Of a DNA stretch of 64,000 nucleotides, positions 22,659 through 34,341 are shown in pieces. The position numbers and the translations under genes were made by a program. Below the pieces are notes generated by a model that was not told the DNA's origin, ran no database searches, and saw only the letters and a program-made list of their open reading frames with translations. The stretch is from contig LNAC01000278.1 of the NCBI GenBank assembly GCA_002007465.1, forward strand, positions 2,022,333 to 2,086,332. The letters run 5' to 3'. This DNA is from Ailurus styani (Eukaryota; Chordata; Mammalia; Carnivora; Ailuridae). Positions within the stretch are counted from its first letter, which is position 1; each line of letters opens with the position of its first letter.

Positions 22659-23599
22659 GGGAAGGGAAGGAGAAGGTAGTGGGAACAAGGCTTCTGCTGC
22701 CCATTAAATATATGGAACCTTAGCTCCCCCACCCTGTCCCCCTCTCCCCTAAAATAGTATTGATGGAGTGCCTTCGCATTGCTCCCCTTTGGGCCCTATA
22801 GTGGGCTGGCATACACTGTATATCACAGGAAGGGTTTAAAGATGGCGGGGAGTAAATGTTAATGCCTTGCTTTCTTACAACTTCTGAAGAATTGGGATTT
22901 GCCACTCTGCTTCCTCGTGTTTACATGTGCATGGGGGTCTCTGACAGGGTCTCTGTGATTTCTCTGTCCGCATGAAGGCAATTTGTTACAAAAACCTTGC
23001 ATTCAGTTCTTTAGTTACATCTCCCGGTACAGGCATTTTCTTTCAAAGATCTTTGGGAGAGGGAATGCCACTATGTGCAGTCATTATCCTCGTAAAAGAA
23101 GTCACCGAGTGGTGTCACCTCATTTCTTCTTCCCGCCTCCCTTGCTCCATCTCCCTGACGAGTTTCTAAGCGCGCACTTTGGCTCTGTCCTTTCGTTTAT
23201 TGCTGTTCCCTTCGCCGCTCAGTTACTCATCAGCAAGAAACAACAACAACGAAAATCCCGCATGTTTGGCCGAATGACCTTTCCACCATCTTCTCGTTTT
23301 GTCCGGTTCCCTTCTGCGATGACAGGATGGGAAATCCTTGAAGGCAGGTGCCATACTCACCCAAACTGTAAGACCGAGGATCTTTTGGATATTTATTAAG
23401 TTTTATATATAAAGCGTTCTGCAACTTTGATGGAACAACTCCAGAAATACTTTATTCTCTCTTTTTATTGTTTTACTGTTTTTCTTTTTCAGTGGCTGCT
23501 GAAAATAGGAAAAGGTGGGGGTAGTCATTTAGATGGGGAAAGACATTTCTCTAAATGTCAATACTTATGAAACGCCATTTTAAACCTTTATAAATGATT

Positions 23600-24330
23600 A
23601 TCTTCCTCAGTCCTGATGAGGCTGTTTCACATTGCTGCTCAATTTATTTACTCAGGAGACCAATTCATCCCACTACCTCTGTACTAACTGTTTGCACTGA
23701 CATCTAGGTCTGCTTTGAGCAAGCAACTGTGACAAGTTGTTTATTGAACTGTAAACAGGTATTGTCTGAATCTAAACAATGGCTTTATCTAATTAGGAGA
23801 CCCTGGGCATCATCTTAGCCCCATGTGGCTATTCTAACCCAGTCTAGCGTCTCCTGCTGATTTCCCATGCCTTTTAAAATCCTCACGCTCACATTAAAAC
23901 CCTTCATCACAAAGTGAAGAATAATCCTTATTTCGTCCTTTAACTTTACATACTGGTGCTTTGTGCAAAAAAGGCCCAACTATAATAAGCCAAACAAGGA
24001 TGGCCCAATTTAGAATGGTTGAATAAGAAAAGGAAGACATGAATGAGACATAAAAAGAAAAAAAAAAGGATGAATAAAGATGAACTGGGTCTGTTACTTA
24101 GGCTGTAAAAATATCTCGTAGAAATTAGGAAACATTTTCCTACCAAAAGGGGACTCACTGAAATGATGGCTCTCCGAGTGTGCAGACAAAAATACAGGTA
24201 GGATTCTGGAAAGCATGGTGGGAGAGCCAAGGGGAAAAAGTTAATTTCCCGGGGCTCAGGTTGAAATAGAGCACGTTCGAAAGCACTTGGGGACCCTCAT
24301 CTTACCCGCCATTGCTTTGTGCCTGAAGAT
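23600..24330. promoter_or_regulatory. Candidate conserved non-coding element A
   Basis: Balanced-composition sequence with homeodomain- and SOX-like words such as 'tttatctaattaggag' and 'tctaaacaatggc' near 23,770-23,800, and 'cttcatcacaaagtgaagaa' near 23,902. No repeats. Function inferred only from character. Confidence 0.35.
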
Positions 24331-24339
24331 GCTAATTGG

Positions 24340-24960
24340 GAGCAGCAATCAATGTCTTTTGTTTTCAGCTGTCAGCACTTTTCTGAAAGGCTTTGCCCAA
24401 TAGTGGAGAGAGGAGCTCTTAACGAAGCTTCCCTTTTTGGTTGCTATGATTATTACAGTTTCCTCTTGGAAGGGGAGAATTAATTGCAATTTTGAAAAAA
24501 AAAATGTCACTACGGTGAAGTTTTCAACTGTGAGGCCAAACATAGATATCTTTCTAAAAAAAAAATTGACAGGGGGGTGCCCCACTGGCACGCATTAAGA
24601 AGAAAAAGCTGTATCAAAGCGAGCAGGGAGATGAGATTTCTTTTTCAGTCACTGGATAGATACTCTGTGTATTTTACCATAAAGCCAGACTTTCACGTTC
24701 TTTTCGTCTCATCCCAGGCGTTGAGAGTTGCTTTCTCGGTCGCTTCCTTAACGATTTGTGTAATTGGTTTCACTCACTGAGGCCCAATTGGTGGGTTCAT
24801 TGTGAGTGCCTCATGAAATATGAATCTATTTAAAAATTAATCGTAAATCAATATTAATTCAATAAAATGTTTTAATCTGAGGCATGAATATTTTATACTT
24901 TCGCCCAGACATGCAGATTTCAAAAGCCGTTTTCATGTTTCTGACAGGCTGTCCGGTTTG
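24340..24960. promoter_or_regulatory. Candidate conserved non-coding element B, AT-rich homeodomain cluster
   Basis: Contains 'gaattaattgcaatttt' near 24,477, then 24,825-24,880 with closely packed 'aaaaattaatcg', 'aaatcaatatta' (ONECUT-like, 24,846-24,857), 'ttaattcaataaaatg' and 'ttttaatctg'. Dense ATTA/TAAT cores without tandem repetition are typical of deeply conserved enhancers. Conservation itself was not tested. Confidence 0.4.
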
Positions 24961-25300
24961 GCCGGGACGAACGTTGAAATATTCCTGCTCGCCCGGTGCG
25001 GGCTGGGTTCTCTCCGCCGGGGCTGCCGGGGGTCAGCGGTTCTGTTTATTCGGATGCAGATGAGATGCCGGCTGCCAAGGGACGCGGGGACGTTTACCCT
25101 GCTGGAGGCTCTCGGTCTCTGGGGGCAGTACCCTGAGCGGGAGTCGGGCGCAGTCCTACAGGTGAATCCCTGCTCACACCGGGTTTGACTCCCATCAGCC
25201 CCCGCGTGCTGAGGCACCTGCAGGCTGTCCCTGACAAGGGGCTGGACAGAGATGCACTGCCGCCGATCTGGGCGAAGGGAGCCCGTTGCACCCAGCTGAT
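24950..25300. promoter_or_regulatory. CpG-rich stretch
   Basis: G+C-rich with many intact CpGs, including 'gccgggacgaacg', 'ctcgcccggtgcggg', 'tccgccgggg' and 'gggacgcggggacg'. It is the only such stretch in the window; the rest is CpG-depleted. It is short for a CpG island and has no TATA box or coding first exon that I can see. Could be an orphan island, an enhancer-associated CpG cluster, or a promoter of a non-coding RNA. Confidence 0.5.
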
Positions 25301-25520
25301 AAAACCTGCGATTTACTGGAGCAGACAGGCCGGAGCTTCAACAGGCTTCTCTCTCTATTGAAACCCTGTCTGTCACTTGCCTCAGTCATCTGCCCTGTCA
25401 GGCATCATCAGCTAAAACAATGGAGCGGTGTCTGAGTGTAGCTGAAAAGAGGGCGATGTCAGATAACAGACAGGGATGTGTTATTCTCATCGATGGGGTT
25501 GGGGCGGCCTGTGTTTCCCT
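25300..25520. promoter_or_regulatory. Candidate conserved non-coding element C with repeated TGTCA words
   Basis: CTGTCA occurs at 25,370-25,375 and 25,395-25,400, ATGTCA at 25,456-25,461, and CTGACAGG at 24,941-24,948 just upstream. TGACAG/CTGTCA is the core of MEIS/TGIF-type TALE homeodomain sites. A GATA-type word (agataaca) overlaps the third copy. Non-repetitive and balanced in composition. Confidence 0.35.
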
Positions 25521-25990
25521 GCCTGAATTCGCCCGGGGTTGGGGAGGGGGTTGTTTCTCCAGGTGCAGGAGGAAGCCATAAAGACCTTAGAGCTCAGGTA
25601 ATGATAATGAATTAGGAGGGGAAGATGGCTCCAGTACTGATTCAAGACAAGAAATGGTAGGTAATGGCTAAAACAATAATTTTCTCTCTGTTGGGGTTTC
25701 CACCTCCATTTGTCTTCAGTATGTCTCTGCTACCTGATGCCTAAGCTATGTTGGTGGACAGAAATAAGCTCCCAGAGAAGAAAATGGAAGCTGAATGCAT
25801 TAAAAATGCGTTGGCTATGGCTCTTCTTCAGGGAGCAATGGTAAATGAGGCAATTGAATTACTGAATGTTTTCTGTGGATGGTCCAAACCCTGGAGAACA
25901 AGTCTGTCTGGGGTAGAATAGCCCCAAAGTAGGAAGTGGATATTAGGAACACAGTAGAGGATTTAAATAAGATGCCTAGCAGAAAAGAAC

Positions 25991-27360
25991 TGAGTCCTTG
26001 GCATCTCTGTGGGTCCCCTGTGCCCGCGTGGAGATAGCGTATAGTAGGCCCTCAGTGGACATTGCTGAAGGAATGAATATGTATATATTCATTTTGGACA
26101 GTTATTTAATTTGCCTTTGCAGTTCTCTGGACACAAAACTGAGCGCTGGGATGATATATATGCTTAAGTGTTCAGTAATTTACTATTGTATTTTCCTGTT
26201 AGAAGAGAAGGTTGCAGATTTTTAAAAAGGTATTGCTGCTGTATATTGAAGCTCAGGGAATGTCACCACACCAATCAGTCCTAGTGACAGGGCTCTATCT
26301 CTTCTGTGTGTGGGAGGGCACTGGCAATAAATGTTCCTTCTGAGGTGTCCCCAGGACACCGATATTACTCTCCTTGTCCATTTTCCTCTCATTCGATTGG
26401 TTGGCTTATTTCTGACTGTACCTACCTAGGGTCCCTTGTCCTCTTTCTTAAACCTGTTGAATGGGAGGTGTGGATCGGTGCACCCAGAAGACCCAGGTCT
26501 GGTGTGAAATCTAGAGATGGCCTTAAGAGGCTAGTCAGCTGTTTGGTTTTGCCCAAGACTGTCCCAATTTTAGCATTGACATTCCTGCATCCTGGGAAGC
26601 TTCTCAGTGCCAGGCAAAAAGAGACAGCAGGTCACCCTACCTTTGGCACTTGGAATATCAAGTCTTTCACCTTTACGTTGTGTCGTTTTCAGGTGAATGT
26701 TGAACTTCTGGAAGTTACAAGGGTTCAAAGATTGAGAAGGATCTAAATTATTGTATCCATAATGTTATTATGTATCCATAATGATACATGTTATGATCTT
26801 GCTGATAAAAATGTGTAAAATAATAGTCACTTAGTTAGAAATCGCCCACCTGGTGATTTTTCGGACCTCCATTCAGACTCAGTCACCTCGTTTAGAGTCA
26901 GTTTACAAGGAGGACCAAGCTTACATGGAAGACAAGCCGGACAGCTCCACTGGTAGAGCGAGCTTTCAAACTCAGCCTCCTTGCTTCCAACCACTCTGCT
27001 GAGGCCACTCTGTGGTTAACAGAGATCAAAGGTATCAGTTATAGTGTGCTTACTTCCAGTGGAGTTATTTATTGGTATTTTCCCACTAGATCATGACTTC
27101 CTTAGGGGTAAGGATCTGGCCCTTTTCTGACTTACAGTCTTCCCCAGACCTTGTGGCTTTGTGGGGTGGGGCAGTGTTTCATTCTTCAGGAGCCTGCCTC
27201 CTCACCTGGCAGTGGACTGGTTTGTAAGAGCCTCACATTCGAAGTGCTTCCCTCTCTCCTGTCCCCTCTGCTTCATCATTTCCCACCCCACCATTGGGGT
27301 TTTCTCAGTTATTCATATAAGGATGAAAAATCAGGTCTTCTTGATTCTTGTGTGCATCGA
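25991..27360. other. Unassigned DNA
   Basis: No confident repeat apart from a possible L2 terminus near 26,035-26,075 ('tagtaggccctcagtgga'). A 146-codon frame at 26,306-26,746 is unrecognised. An imperfect tandem duplication lies at 26,752-26,783. Confidence 0.4.
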
Positions 27361-27366
27361 TACTTA

Positions 27367-27391
27367 TGTGTGTATGTGTGTATGCGTGTTG

Positions 27392-27426
<35 letters not shown>
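27367..27426. repeat. (TG)n microsatellite
   Basis: Interrupted TGTG/TATG units followed by about 17 pure TG units. A 139-codon frame crosses it and yields only VCVC repeats in this part. Confidence 0.96.
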
Positions 27427-27427
<1 letters not shown>

Positions 27428-27704
27428 ATAGATGAGAAGAGGGACACATGGCGGCTCTGTTCACATTCATGTATCTTTGCATACAGACAGATTTTAGTAC
27501 ACAGACATTTGTCTATTTCTTCCAAACCCTTTAGATTTACTGGGAGTAAAAAAAAAATATATCATCATTCTGTTGCCTGAAAGCAGCGGTTCCAGCTGTT
27601 TGGAGAAAGGGCGTATATAAATATCCCAAAGGTATGACACTTTAAAGGATGACACTTCATTTAATAGTTAACATTTTAATTTCCAAAAATTTAATTTCTT
27701 TGTT

Positions 27705-27905
27705 GTTGAAAGCAGTATGGCATATTAGGGAAAACCACAGTGGGTGCAAACACTAGCTTTGCTGTGATCTTAGGCAGGTGAATTAAGCTTTATTTTTCTC
27801 AACTAGGAAGTGGGATAACATCTACCTTGTAGGGTTTTTGTGAGGTTTACTTAGAAGTACTATATGAAACAATAATCTTTGGCATGTCATGATAGCTCTA
27901 CAAAT
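27705..27905 (+). mobile_element. MIR SINE, sense
   Basis: Order 'aaagcagtatggcatattag' (head), 'gctttgctgtgatcttaggc', 'tttttctcaactaggaagtg', 'ggataacatctaccttgtag', 'ggtttttgtgaggtttactt', 'tttggcatgtcatgata'. All MIR blocks in sense order, diverged. Confidence 0.85.
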
Positions 27906-28915
27906 GATAGCTACTAAAAGTAAGAGAGAGAATTTAGTTCAGCCTTAGAAAGTACTTTCAAATATTAACGCTGTCTAGCAATGAAATGGCTGCCTTGGGA
28001 GTTGGTGAGCTCCACATCATTCGAGGCACTGAAAACGAGGCTGGATTGTTATCTTTCTGGGATGTAATAAAGGGAATTTCTATACAATGTAGACTTCTTT
28101 TATTTAATAAACCATATTAAGAGTTTGGTCATTCTCACCTAAAGTTCTTTCAATAAGAACACTGGAATTAAAAGAAACACTTTCTGATAGTTGTCAGTGT
28201 CAGTATATGAAGTTGGTAGACTCATCAGACAAGAACCTGTTTCCCAGAGTAGAAAAGGAAACCAGGCAAGTAGTGCTCTTTATAGGATGACGTTTGGTAT
28301 CCCCCTTGTCAAGGCCATGTTAGGAGGGAGTGGAGAACGGAAGACCAGGGAACCTCGGATGGCTTACTTCCAGTTTGTCCCCAGCCCCTCCTGACTTCTT
28401 CAGGTGTTTCAGAAGGCTAGTGAAGGACTTTCAGAAAGGAAATCTGTAAGGAATATGTGGTCATTTAGCCATACAGTCCGGGAAGCACCTGGTGAAGTGG
28501 GTGGTTATTCTGGAAAGGTTGGGAGGAAGCTTGAGCAAGAGTGGGTAATAACTTCCAATGCTTATGTCATTGTGAGTTCCTCTGGATTAGCTCTGCCATG
28601 ATAGTGTTCAAGGGTCTTCCAAATATAGTCTTCTTATAGGAGGCTCAAGATAATTCCACATTTGTTGACTTTCGAGTATATATGATGTGGGAGAAAAAGT
28701 GATAGTTTCACTGAAGTTTGAAGAACACTGTTTTGCTAATTTTGGTATTCTGCATCCCCTGGACTATAAGTTGTTGGGCTATTGGCTTAATGTCACCTGC
28801 CATTTTCTTTGTGTTTTTAATATTAATTTAATATTAATTTATATAAAATGTAACTTCCTTTTAAATGATGATGCTCTAAAGACTGTCAAGGAACTTAAGA
28901 CTTCAAGTTATCCAA
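27906..28915. other. Unassigned DNA
   Basis: No repeat recognised. A 109-codon plus frame (28,687-29,016) is unrecognised and runs into L1 sequence. Confidence 0.4.
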
Positions 28916-28917
28916 AG

Positions 28918-29395
28918 AAGAGATTGAATTTTTTATCATTGACGTATGGCATATTAGTTTTAGGTGTACAACATAATGATTTGGTATTTGTATATATTGA
29001 GATTAAATTTTTTTAACATACAAATTTGAAGTGTACGAGAATTTTGTTTCAAACATGTAGATTCTTTAATTTTTTTTTTATTTGAGTATACTTGACACAC
29101 AATGTTACATTAGTTTTAGGTGTTCAACATACTGAATCAACATCTTTATGAATTATATTATGCTCACAAAAATGTAGCTACCATTTGTCACCACACAGCA
29201 TTATTACAAAACCACTGACTATATTCCCTATACTGTACCTTTCATCCCTGTGACTTATTCACTCCGTAACTGGAAACCTGTCCCTCCCAATGCCCTTTAA
29301 CCATTTTGCCCAACCCCCATCCCCTCCCCTCTGTTTTTATAGGTCTGATTCTGCTTTTTGTTTATTCATTTGCTTTGTAAAATGTCTAGATTCTT
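28918..29395 (-). mobile_element. L1 3' UTR fragments, antisense
   Basis: Two related pieces. The first (to about 29,030) reads 'cattagtttt-aggtgtacaa' style antisense L1 3' UTR. The second starts at a T run at about 29,070 (complement of a poly-A tail) and continues 'ttgagtatacttgacacaca', 'aatgtagctaccatttgtca', 'ctatattccctatactgtac', 'gtaactggaaacctgtccc'. This is a mammalian L1 3' UTR family also seen at 6,967-7,087. 5'-truncated and inert. Confidence 0.88.
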
Positions 29396-30949
29396 AAATA
29401 TTCAGAAAATTTTGGAATGACAAAAGGTTTTTGCTATTTGGCTGAATCCTGGATATTTGAAAATTGCTCAGGACAATTTGGTCAATGTCTAATAACTTTC
29501 TACTTGAAATAATGTCTTAGTTTCTCTGATAGAAGATGCAATAGAGTCTTAAATCTGGGCTTTCCAGTTTGACCTCAGATTCTCCTTCCCATTTATCCTG
29601 TGACTTCCATTTTAAAATCTCGATTTGTAATGGGATTTTTATTAAAATATGAACTAGAACCACTTTTCTTCCACATTTTTACCTAAAAAAAGCACAAAAT
29701 GGAATTCCAAGTAAATAGTACATGTTGAAGGGGTAGAAGGTAAATATTCTCAGTGATTTATAGTTACTTTACACCAAGGATTTAAGACCTTTAAAATATT
29801 ATTTACTTTAGAAGACGTATTTGTTGAACATTTTGGATTTTTCCAGATACACAAAGTAGGGTCCAGTCACAGAAAAGTAAGACTCTCTAAGTGTTTCAAC
29901 AGAAATTGAAAATTGCTGTAGATGCTGAAAGGGCTCAAAAACCACATAGGGGATGGTGCAGCATCCCAGACAACAATAAGAAAAGGAAGTCAGTACTATC
30001 TCTGGGACCGGAATAATAAGAGAAGTCAGTGTTAAAATCTGTAAGCTGGGCTGTGTGGTGGGAAATGAAACCACAGCAGAAGAAGGACTCTTGGGTAAAA
30101 TCTAGCTTCTCTGGAGCCACAGGGAGGACTTATTCCTGATACCACCCAAAGGAATCTGGGAAATATGGCTTACTGTGATTCAAAGTAGAGCAGGAGAGGA
30201 GTGGTAAATTTATCTATTTATCTCAGAATATATAGGCTAATGACCCGGTCAATGGGAACCCATGTAGATGTTGTTTGACACATGAAGGTATATGAAACTT
30301 TTGGTACCAGAGACGAGACAGCAGACCTATCATCAGGTTGCATCTTGGAGAGCATCTCCAGAATGGTGGCTGATTTGCACTCATTACTCCTTCCTCACTC
30401 CTTATTTTGCAAAGCTGCAATGTAACCCATCCATAATGGGCATGAAATAATTAAATAGTTTAAGCCCACATGATTAGCCAAGTGTGAGACAAAGTGTAAA
30501 AGTGTGAGACACCAAATATTATGCTCAGTGTAGATAATGTTCTCCTCATTCCAATAATGTGAATACTGAAAAATCTACTGGCTAGCAAGCATATTTCTTC
30601 CACCAAGATACAGGCCACGTGGACTCAACAGAGGGGTGACTCGGGGGAATGGACAAACTCCATTTGTAGCTAAAAAGGCATCAGGCATCTGAAGAGAGAC
30701 AGAAGGAGAGGAAGTCTCATAGTTCAGCACTGTGTGTGTCTGAACAGTAGCTGGTAGGAACCGGATGTGCCAAATCTACAGAGATACAGTTATTAAAGTC
30801 TTGACACTCCAAGGGTAAACGTCTATCCAGGGAAATCCTGAAAAAAGCAGTTTCAATCAGGCATGAATAGTTCAACGATGAGGCAGCTATGCTAACACGT
30901 GGGTCTGCCAGGCAAACATGCAGTAGAAGTGCTTAATCTGATTTTGTCA
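29396..30949. other. Unassigned 1.5-kb stretch
   Basis: No repeat family recognised and no gene. A short internal near-duplication, 'agtgtgagacaaagtgt' then 'agtgtgagacac', lies at about 30,480-30,512. Confidence 0.4.
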
Positions 30950-31225
30950 GCGGACATGGTGGTGGGGTTGGTGGCAGGGAAGAGAAGTTAGATGTTCCAG
31001 GAGAAATGACGTTTAAGCTAAAACCTAAAGAATTATTAGGAGTTATGGAGGGAAGACAGAGGTAGCAGTGTTCTAAGCATGGCGAAGAACAAGTATAAAG
31101 AGTTCACAGCGAGCCAGAATGCTCCACTTCTGAAGACGTGAAAGAATTTCTGTATAGCCAAAGAATCAAAGGTTTGAAACCCTATTAAAGAGTTTGGGTA
31201 TATCCTAAAGGCATTGGCAAGAAAC
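30950..31225 (-). mobile_element. Probable L2 fragment, antisense
   Basis: Purine-rich order 'gggaagagaagttagatgtt', 'aaatgacgtttaagctaaaa', 'agaattattaggagttatgg', 'cagtgttctaagcatggcga' resembles antisense L2 upstream of its 3' end. No terminal block is present. Confidence 0.5.
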
Positions 31226-31345
31226 ATTTAGAGCATTCAACAAAATTATTGGATATGAAGAAATCAATAGGTATCCTATACGTTAGCAATAATCATTTAA
31301 AATGTAATTGAGAAAAAAGGTGACCACTAATATTGATAGTAATAG
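31226..31345 (+). mobile_element. Possible L1 ORF2 fragment, sense
   Basis: 'aatcaataggtatcctatac' and 'gttagcaataatcatttaaa' followed by 'aattgagaaaaaaggtgacc' resemble a segment of old L1 ORF2. Short and diverged. Confidence 0.45.
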
Positions 31346-32335
31346 CAATTACATGGCATCAAAGCCTCTACTCTGAAGCACTTTGCAGAATATAAATCTC
31401 CTAGCCCAGTGCTCTTCATTGCACTGCACTGTTTCTATAAGCTTCGCTGTGCAATTCATATCAGCATTGGAATGTTTTCTCTCCCAGTAGCTTCTCAGTC
31501 CACCTTCCCTCCACCTACTGTGGGGAGACAGGCACTTAGCTCTGCACCTACCCAAATGCAGCCTGGTGGCATGCCGTGAGACAGCATCTCTCAACACAGT
31601 TCTTTCCATCAGGGCCTGGGTCCTGTCCTGATGCCCTGTCTCTAATCTTGCTGGCTTCCTTTCCAGTGTATTTGTCTACCTGGCCTCATTCTTGCTTTTT
31701 ACAATTCTCCCCCACTCAAGAGCTCATTTGCTTCCCAGTGCTCCTGGATCATTTCCATTCTGCACATAATATGTTGGCTAACATATTGACATTTTAAAAT
31801 GCAATTTTATGATTCTATGGGCATGGACATAAGTTTCCCAGCATGCTGGCCTGGACGAACACATTTCCAACAGTAAAGGCAAGGTGCGTGGACAGCCCAG
31901 ATGTTAGCTAGTTGAAGAAACTCTCTAAACCTTAGTTAAATGACCTAACATGCTACTTTGGAATTACCATGATGACTTTGGGAAAGACATTTATCTGGCT
32001 ATGTTTAATTTTTTAAGGCAGTAGCTTCAAGTAAAAAAACAAGAAAACAAACAAACAAAAAACAAAAAAAAAGGGAGAATTTATTTGCTCAATACTTTCT
32101 GTGGTGATATTTTTATTTTGTATTAAACAGACGCACTATATAAATTCAGTACTTCCACATTTTATCATAGTTTAGGTATATTTAAAATATCACATGCTAT
32201 CAGCATAAGCGTGAAACTTGTTTACTGGATTTCTTCTGAGCTGAGTCCAGATACTCCTTAACTTAGAACAAATCACACATGCAAAATGAAGATAAAATGC
32301 CAACATCCAGAGCAAGGCGAGTAAATATTGTCACG
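31346..32335. other. Unassigned DNA with a (CAAA)n tract
   Basis: No named repeat apart from an A-rich (CAAA)n stretch at about 32,029-32,075. Some C/T-rich sequence at 31,600-31,760 may be a remote L2 piece. No gene. Confidence 0.4.
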
Positions 32336-32337
32336 AG

Positions 32338-32475
32338 CACTGCTTGAATAGAGGCAAAAGCACAGGGCTTGGAGTATGCAAAACGGGGTTTGTTACTCGG
32401 CTTTTCTCATTAGTAGCAGTGGGACCTCAGATAAACCTGAGCCTTGCTGCCCTCATACAAAATTAGGACAGTGGA
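32338..32475 (+). mobile_element. MIR SINE, sense, partial
   Basis: 'aaaagcacagggcttggagt', 'gggtttgttactcggctttt', 'agtgggacctcagataaacc' and 'aaattaggacagtggatctt' follow MIR order from head to centre. Confidence 0.6.
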
Positions 32476-32484
32476 TCTTGCCTT

Positions 32485-32645
32485 ACTTCCTTTTATTTGT
32501 TCTTTTATGAATTCATTACTCATGAAACCAGCATTTCCTAAATGCCCACTATGGGGCCAGCATTTTGGTAGGTAAACACTCACAGTCCCTGCCCTTATAG
32601 GTTGTTATAAAAGGCAAATGAGACAATCACAGCAAGTGCTACTAT
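32485..32645 (-). mobile_element. L2 3' end, antisense
   Basis: 'gaaaccagcatttcctaaat', 'gcccactatggggccagcat', 'cacagtccctgcccttatag' match the reverse complement of the L2 terminus. Confidence 0.7.
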
Positions 32646-32885
32646 TCTTCAAGTTCCTACTATGTGCCGTGGGCCTGACATTATTATCTCTACTGTACTA
32701 CATTCCAGGCACTTCCAGACATCACCTGTCATCCTCACTTAAAACCTTTGCTGGTAGTTCTTACCCTCCTGTACACGGGAGGTGACAGATGCTCAACTGA
32801 GAAATTTGTCCACACGTTAGATATTCATAGAGGTCTGACTGGGATTTGAACCCAGGTGGACCTCGTTCAAAAGATCCTGATTTTC
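32646..32885 (-). mobile_element. MIR SINE, antisense
   Basis: 'ttcctactatgtgccgtggg', 'cacctgtcatcctcacttaa', 'acgggaggtgacagatgctc', and 'tgactgggatttgaacccag' (tRNA B-box complement) appear in antisense MIR order. Nearly full length. Confidence 0.85.
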
Positions 32886-33615
32886 CAGTAAAGCCTATCA
32901 ATATGAAAGGTCTTTACAGACATAAAGCACCCTATAAAAAGGAATATTATTTTCTTTATTGTTAGTCATATCCCTGTGTGATGCTCTAGAAAGAGACCAA
33001 AACCAAAACCCAAGCAGGAAATGGGTTTAGTCACGTTACTATGGGAATTCTCATTATAATGCTTTAGATTCCTGGTTTTTACAGTTGGAAATGTCCATTC
33101 TTTGTTCCTCTGTGGGCACACCTTGCTGCTGTCCATTTTCTGTCGACAGGCTGTGGCTGGGCGCTTGGTAAGAATGGTATGTTTTAAAAATTGAATGGTT
33201 TTGCTGGAGAATCACTGTGTCAAGAAGGTTGTGTACCTCCTTGATGATGAAAATGCCAATTTCTCATAAAATGGCAAAAACTCTCATTTCAAAAGGTTGA
33301 ATATAATGTTACTTAGCTAATTTCAAATGACTACTTTTAGGTCACTGAAAAAGTCTAAATATAAGAATAATCTCTGGGGTCTGTAACATTTTCATTTGAT
33401 TCAAGAAGGGATAAATTTTAATTCACTTTAACCTCTTGCCTTTTGGTATTTGGCTCTTCTGACAGGAAGCATCTGTCTACTGTGAGCTTTGTGTCTGTAT
33501 GATAGCCTACCTAACCAGGAGTCTGTTTTCATATACCCTTGAAGGCTAAATAAGGTCCCAAGTTTTCTGACACAAAGTACATATGCTATTTCAATAGCTG
33601 TATTGAAACAGTCAT
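32886..33615. other. Unassigned DNA
   Basis: No recognisable repeat or gene. Confidence 0.4.
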
Positions 33616-34341
33616 TGAAATACAACATACATAGAAAATTACAAAAATTGTAATCGTATTTTTACAAAATAGAACATTACAAATACCCCAAAAGCCCCAC
33701 GGATACCATCTTTCAAGTATTCTGTGCCCCAAGGTAACTGCTATTCTGATTTCCATTACAAGAGATTATTAGTCTTGTCTTCTTTTGAACTTTATATGAA
33801 TGGCAATAGGATCCCATAATATGTAGCTTTTTGTCTCTGACTTCATTCACTCAACGTATTTTGTGAGATTCACCCATATTGTTATGTGTAGTAGAAGTTT
33901 GTTCATCTTTCCTGCTGAATAATAGTCCATTGTGTCAATGTACCGCAATTCATTTCCCTAGATATAGGCATTTTAATAGTTTCTAATGTGTGACTGTTAA
34001 AATTGCTGCTTTGAATACTTACCTATATGTCATTTGGTACATATATGTACGCACTTCTCATGAATGTAGACCTAGGAATGAAACTGCTGGGTATTAGAGT
34101 ATTAATATTTTATGATTTAGTTTTCCAGAGTGGCTGCATTAATTAAAAAGATCTCACCAGCAATGTATGAGAATTCCTGCTGTCCCACATCCCTACCAGA
34201 CTTTTTAATATTAGCCATTCTGGAGAGGTATAGTGGTATATATATATCATTGTGACTTTAATTTACATTTTCTGAGTGATTAATGAGGTTGAACACCTTT
34301 TCACATTTTTATTGGCTATTTCTTTGTCCTCTTCTGTGATG

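Larger units (their letters stand above)
22659..25990. other. Repeat-free block, candidate conserved non-coding DNA
   Basis: About 3.3 kb in which I recognise no SINE, LINE, LTR or microsatellite, unlike almost everywhere else in the window. It contains AT-rich homeodomain-type clusters, a CpG-rich stretch and repeated TGTCA words, described separately. Open frames here (up to 138 codons at 22,983-23,399) show no known domain. The character suggests regulatory DNA near a developmental gene, but the sequence does not name the gene. Confidence 0.55.

Noticed and set aside
22370..22732. Several frames crossing the N gap
   Set aside because: Most residues are undefined; the frames are open only because N cannot encode a stop.
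27151..27580. 139-codon frame with VCVCVC run
   Set aside because: Crosses a (TG)n microsatellite and matches nothing outside it.
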